Shown one piece after another: positions 61,772-64,000 of a stretch of 64,000 bases of DNA (positions are counted from its first letter, which is position 1; the number at the start of each line of letters is the position of its first letter). Location of the stretch: positions 81,187 to 145,186 of the forward strand of contig DASTFJ010000250.1 in assembly GCA_035708745.1 (NCBI GenBank). The letters run 5' to 3'. The notes under the pieces are model-generated. The model saw only the letters and a list, made by a program, of their open reading frames with translations, ran no database searches and had not been told where the DNA came from. This stretch comes from JAMLHN01 sp035708745. Its GTDB lineage: Bacteria; Chloroflexota; Chloroflexia; Thermomicrobiales; UBA6265. The position numbers and the translations under genes were made by a program.

Positions 61772-62971
61772 ATGACATCGACGACCCAGGCAGTTCGCTC
61801 TCCATTTGCCGATCTCCAGCTCGACGAGCTGCGCCGCCGGAGCTCCGCCAAATGGCAGTTCTATCCAGACGACGTACTTCCGCTCTGGGTGGCGGAAATG
61901 GACGCCTATGTCGCCCAACCCATCGTCGACGCGGTACAGGAAGCGCTGCTGCTCGGCGACACCGGCTATCCGTGGGGACCGCGGTTGCAGTCCGCCATCG
62001 CCTCCTTCGCTGCCGATCGCTGGGATTGGACGTTCGATCCCGCGAAGGCGATCACGGTGACCGATGTGATGACCGGCGTGCTGGAATCCGTGCAGCGCCT
62101 CAGCAACCCCGGCGATCCGATCATCCTCACCCCGCCAATCTACCCGCCGTTCACCATGGTCACCAAGATGCTGGAACGGCCAATGATCGCGGCGCCGCTG
62201 ACCGATTCGGGCCGGCTCGATCTAGACCGGCTGGATGCGGCCTTCGCGACAGCCGCCGAGCGCGGCGGCAAGCCGGTCATGCTGCTCTCCAACCCGCACA
62301 ATCCCACGGGGGTCGTCAATACCCGCGAGGAGCTGGAGACGTTGGCGCAGCTGGCGCGGAAACACGGCGTGCGCGTCATCTCAGACGAGATCCATGCCCC
62401 GCTCATCATGCCGACCTCGACCTTCACGCCCTATCTGGCCGCAGGCGGCACGGAGCCGGATGTCAGTCTGACCTCCGCATCCAAAGGCTGGAATCTGGCC
62501 GGATTCAAAGCGGCGATCGTCGTCGGCGGAGCCGGTGCGACCGAGGATCTGGAAGCGATCAATCACCGCATGGGCACGCACCCCGGACATGTTGCGGTGA
62601 TTGCGCACAGCACGGCCTATAGCGAGGCGCGCTCATGGCTCGACGCGGCTATTGCCGGCATCGATGAGAACCGGCGGCTATTGGCCGATCTCATCCAGAC
62701 GCATCTTCCGGCCGCTCGGTATACGCCGCCGGAAGCCACCTATCTCGCGTGGATCGACTGTCGCGAGCTCGGCTTGGGCGACGATCCCGCCAAGGTCTTT
62801 CTCGATCTCGGCCGGGTCGGGCTCAGCTCGGGCATCCCCTTTGGCGAGAACGGCGAGGGGCGCGTGCGCTTCAATCTCGCCACCGCTCCCGCGATCGTCA
62901 TCGAAGCGGTCGAACGCATGGCTGTCGCGGTCGCTGCATACCATGCTACGTCCGGCGCCCTCACTGCCTAG
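61772..62971 (+). CDS. MalY/PatB family PLP-dependent aminotransferase or C-S lyase
   Basis: This 399-aa fold-type I PLP enzyme has WQFYPDDVLPLWVAEMDAYV, the MalY/PatB hallmark near the N-terminus. TGYPWGPRLQSAIASF follows, then the NPHNPTGVV loop, VISDEIHAPLI (PLP ring Asp) and SASKGWNLAGFK (PLP Lys). Family members cleave cystathionine to homocysteine, pyruvate and ammonia, or act as aminotransferases. The substrate is not decided by the sequence. Paired with the cupin gene upstream. Confidence 0.92.
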   Translation: MTSTTQAVRSPFADLQLDELRRRSSAKWQFYPDDVLPLWVAEMDAYVAQPIVDAVQEALLLGDTGYPWGPRLQSAIASFAADRWDWTFDPAKAITVTDVMTGVLESVQRLSNPGDPIILTPPIYPPFTMVTKMLERPMIAAPLTDSGRLDLDRLDAAFATAAERGGKPVMLLSNPHNPTGVVNTREELETLAQLARKHGVRVISDEIHAPLIMPTSTFTPYLAAGGTEPDVSLTSASKGWNLAGFKAAIVVGGAGATEDLEAINHRMGTHPGHVAVIAHSTAYSEARSWLDAAIAGIDENRRLLADLIQTHLPAARYTPPEATYLAWIDCRELGLGDDPAKVFLDLGRVGLSSGIPFGENGEGRVRFNLATAPAIVIEAVERMAVAVAAYHATSGALTA

Positions 62972-63034
62972 CGGCAGTTCGTACGAGCTATCTGGCTCGC
63001 CGGGTGATGACGTGCATCGACGCAGAGAAACGCA

Positions 63035-63062
63035 ACGGGCGACCCATCGCCGGATCGCCCGT
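63035..63062. terminator. Hairpin between convergent patB-like and SHOCT genes
   Basis: ACGGGCGA, a 12-nt loop, and the exact complement TCGCCCGT lie between the stop of the aminotransferase gene (62971) and the stop of the opposing SHOCT gene (63110). No T-run, so terminator function is only likely by position. Confidence 0.45.
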
Positions 63063-63109
63063 GCTCGAGCCAATCTGATTCCAATGGACCGAGTCCATCG
63101 CTCGAGGTA

Positions 63110-63460
63110 TCAGACCCCGAGTAGCTTGTTCTTGGCAGCCTCGAACTGATCTTGGGTCAGCAATCCGGCAGCCTGCATGCTCTCGAGCTGCTGAAGTTGT
63201 GACATCATATCCGAGCCACCCGCACCTGCCGCAGGCGCAGGCTGCTGCGATTGCATCGAGTTGACCTGTGCCTGCAGGTCGGCTATCTGCTGCTGGCTTT
63301 CTTGAGCGGCCTGCTGCTCGATTGCTTGTTGCTGCTGCGCCGCAGCCTTTTGGCCATATCTCTGCTGCTGGCGATGAGATACCGCGCCCGCTGTGCCGGC
63401 GACGACCGCGGTCGTCGCCATGGTGCCGATGATTCCTCTGCCACCTCTACGTCGCATCAT
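63110..63460 (-). CDS. SHOCT domain small membrane-associated protein (second copy)
   Basis: This 116-aa paralogue of the 26307 gene has the same opening block (GGRGIIGTMATTAVVAGTAG), a longer Gln/Ala-rich coiled-coil-like middle, and the closing SHOCT module (LQQLESMQAAGLLTQDQFEA, AKNKLLGV). GGAGGG precedes the ATG at 63460. It lies 45 bp behind its DUF6325 partner, in the same order as at 25.8-26.7 kb. Confidence 0.88.
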   Translation of the reverse strand: MMRRRGGRGIIGTMATTAVVAGTAGAVSHRQQQRYGQKAAAQQQQAIEQQAAQESQQQIADLQAQVNSMQSQQPAPAAGAGGSDMMSQLQQLESMQAAGLLTQDQFEAAKNKLLGV

Positions 63461-63505
63461 GGTGCTATCCCTCCTAAATGGTTGCGAGCGCAACTGCCTG
63501 AGCCG

Positions 63506-63925
63506 CTACACTGACTCCGTGAGTACTTCCTCGATGACCGCATAAGGAATGCGCGAATTGATGAGCACTTCGCCGTTCGCGTTGCGCACTGCCTGGGCAA
63601 ATTGCGCGGCCCAGGTGTTCTCGAAGAGAATCAACGCCGCCGACGAATTCGGTTCGAGCAACACGGCAATGCTCTCCGCGTCCGTCTGTGACAGCAAATC
63701 GTCGTCCAACTGGACGACCGGTTCGTAAACCGCGGCGATCTCATCGCCCATGCCATTTGCCTCGTAGACCAGCACCGCGCCGTCTTCGTCCTTCAAAACG
63801 AAGAGCAGGTCGATCACGCGGACCAAACCGGTTTCGACAAGATTGGCAAGCGCGGGCGCAATTTCTCCGGAAAATTGGTTCCCGGGGAATTTCACCGCGA
63901 GCATTTCCACTGGTCCAAGTGCCAT
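63506..63925 (-). CDS. DUF6325 family protein (second pair copy)
   Basis: This 139-aa protein begins ALGPVEMLAVKFPGNQFSGE, then IAPALANLVETGLVRVIDLL and FVLKDEDGAVLVYEANGMGD. It is clearly homologous to the 25836 protein over its whole length. The ATG at 63925 follows AAAAGGAGTG. It is the first gene of a pair with the SHOCT gene. Upstream 63926-64000 is the start of a further intergenic region cut by the window edge. Confidence 0.87.
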   Translation of the reverse strand: MALGPVEMLAVKFPGNQFSGEIAPALANLVETGLVRVIDLLFVLKDEDGAVLVYEANGMGDEIAAVYEPVVQLDDDLLSQTDAESIAVLLEPNSSAALILFENTWAAQFAQAVRNANGEVLINSRIPYAVIEEVLTESV

Positions 63926-64000
63926 GTTCACTCCTTTTCCGGCATTGACGCTGCCGGGCGTCCTCGACGCGGCCGTCGCCAATCGATCGGCCGATGTTCC

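Overview
The window is a gene-dense bacterial chromosome segment of moderately high GC. The gene content suggests a Chloroflexota bacterium, probably Thermomicrobia-like. This is inference, not a marker-gene assignment. It rests on three observations: secreted proteins whose mature ends read like AQDATP, AQEASP and AQDSTP; many small DUF1269, DUF6325, SHOCT and DUF4397 proteins; and a MalT-like LuxR regulator. No rRNA operon or ribosomal protein gene is present to settle it. The only functional RNA gene of a standard class is a tRNA-Arg(CCG).

Layout. Positions 1-2.3 kb hold the end of an oligopeptide ABC transporter operon and a secreted DUF2807 protein. Positions 2.63-3.12 kb hold what looks like an orphan structured non-coding RNA, with its own promoter, many hairpins and a strong terminator. 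It resembles HEARO/IscB-type omega RNA but has no nuclease gene beside it. A frameshifted Nudix gene follows. Positions 3.8-7.6 kb carry a tight Crp/Fnr-led cluster (DUF1858, DUF59/SufT, a DUF2249 double-domain protein, a polytopic NnrS or heme-copper-like membrane protein, and a lone DUF2249 domain) behind a 14-bp FNR-spaced palindrome. A cytochrome P450 with an unusual I-helix lies downstream.

The tRNA-Arg at 9.4 kb is followed at once by an integrase remnant. A 51-nt copy of the 3' part of the same tRNA lies at 52.8 kb in the same orientation, near a second integrase remnant and a family B DNA polymerase. The simplest reading is that 9.45-52.8 kb is an old genomic island, or nested islands, inserted at tRNA-Arg. 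It carries transporters, stress-type small proteins, a LuxR/MalT regulator with an orphan solute-binding protein, and an 8-gene arginine deiminase operon at 28.5-39.8 kb. That operon combines arcA, arcB and arcC with a YfcC-type exchanger, an NhaC antiporter, a P-type ATPase with altered ion-site residues, and an MFS exporter. Two glucosidase-type enzymes (GH63-like, and an amylo-alpha-1,6-glucosidase), a hydrolase, an MscS channel and a degenerate 5S rRNA-like stretch follow.

Right of the tRNA copy, treZ and treY (minus strand) diverge from glgX (plus strand) and form an alpha-glucan to trehalose module. The last 3.6 kb hold a cyanophycinase-like protein lacking its catalytic serine, a cupin, a MalY/PatB aminotransferase, and a second copy of the DUF6325-SHOCT gene pair already seen at 25.8-26.7 kb.

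How the genes work together (inference): arginine catabolism yields ATP through carbamate kinase, while the adjacent antiporters and ATPase could use or balance the resulting ions and ammonia. TreYZ/GlgX, MscS, TMEM175, SulP and the many small glycine-zipper proteins fit an osmotic and pH stress lifestyle.
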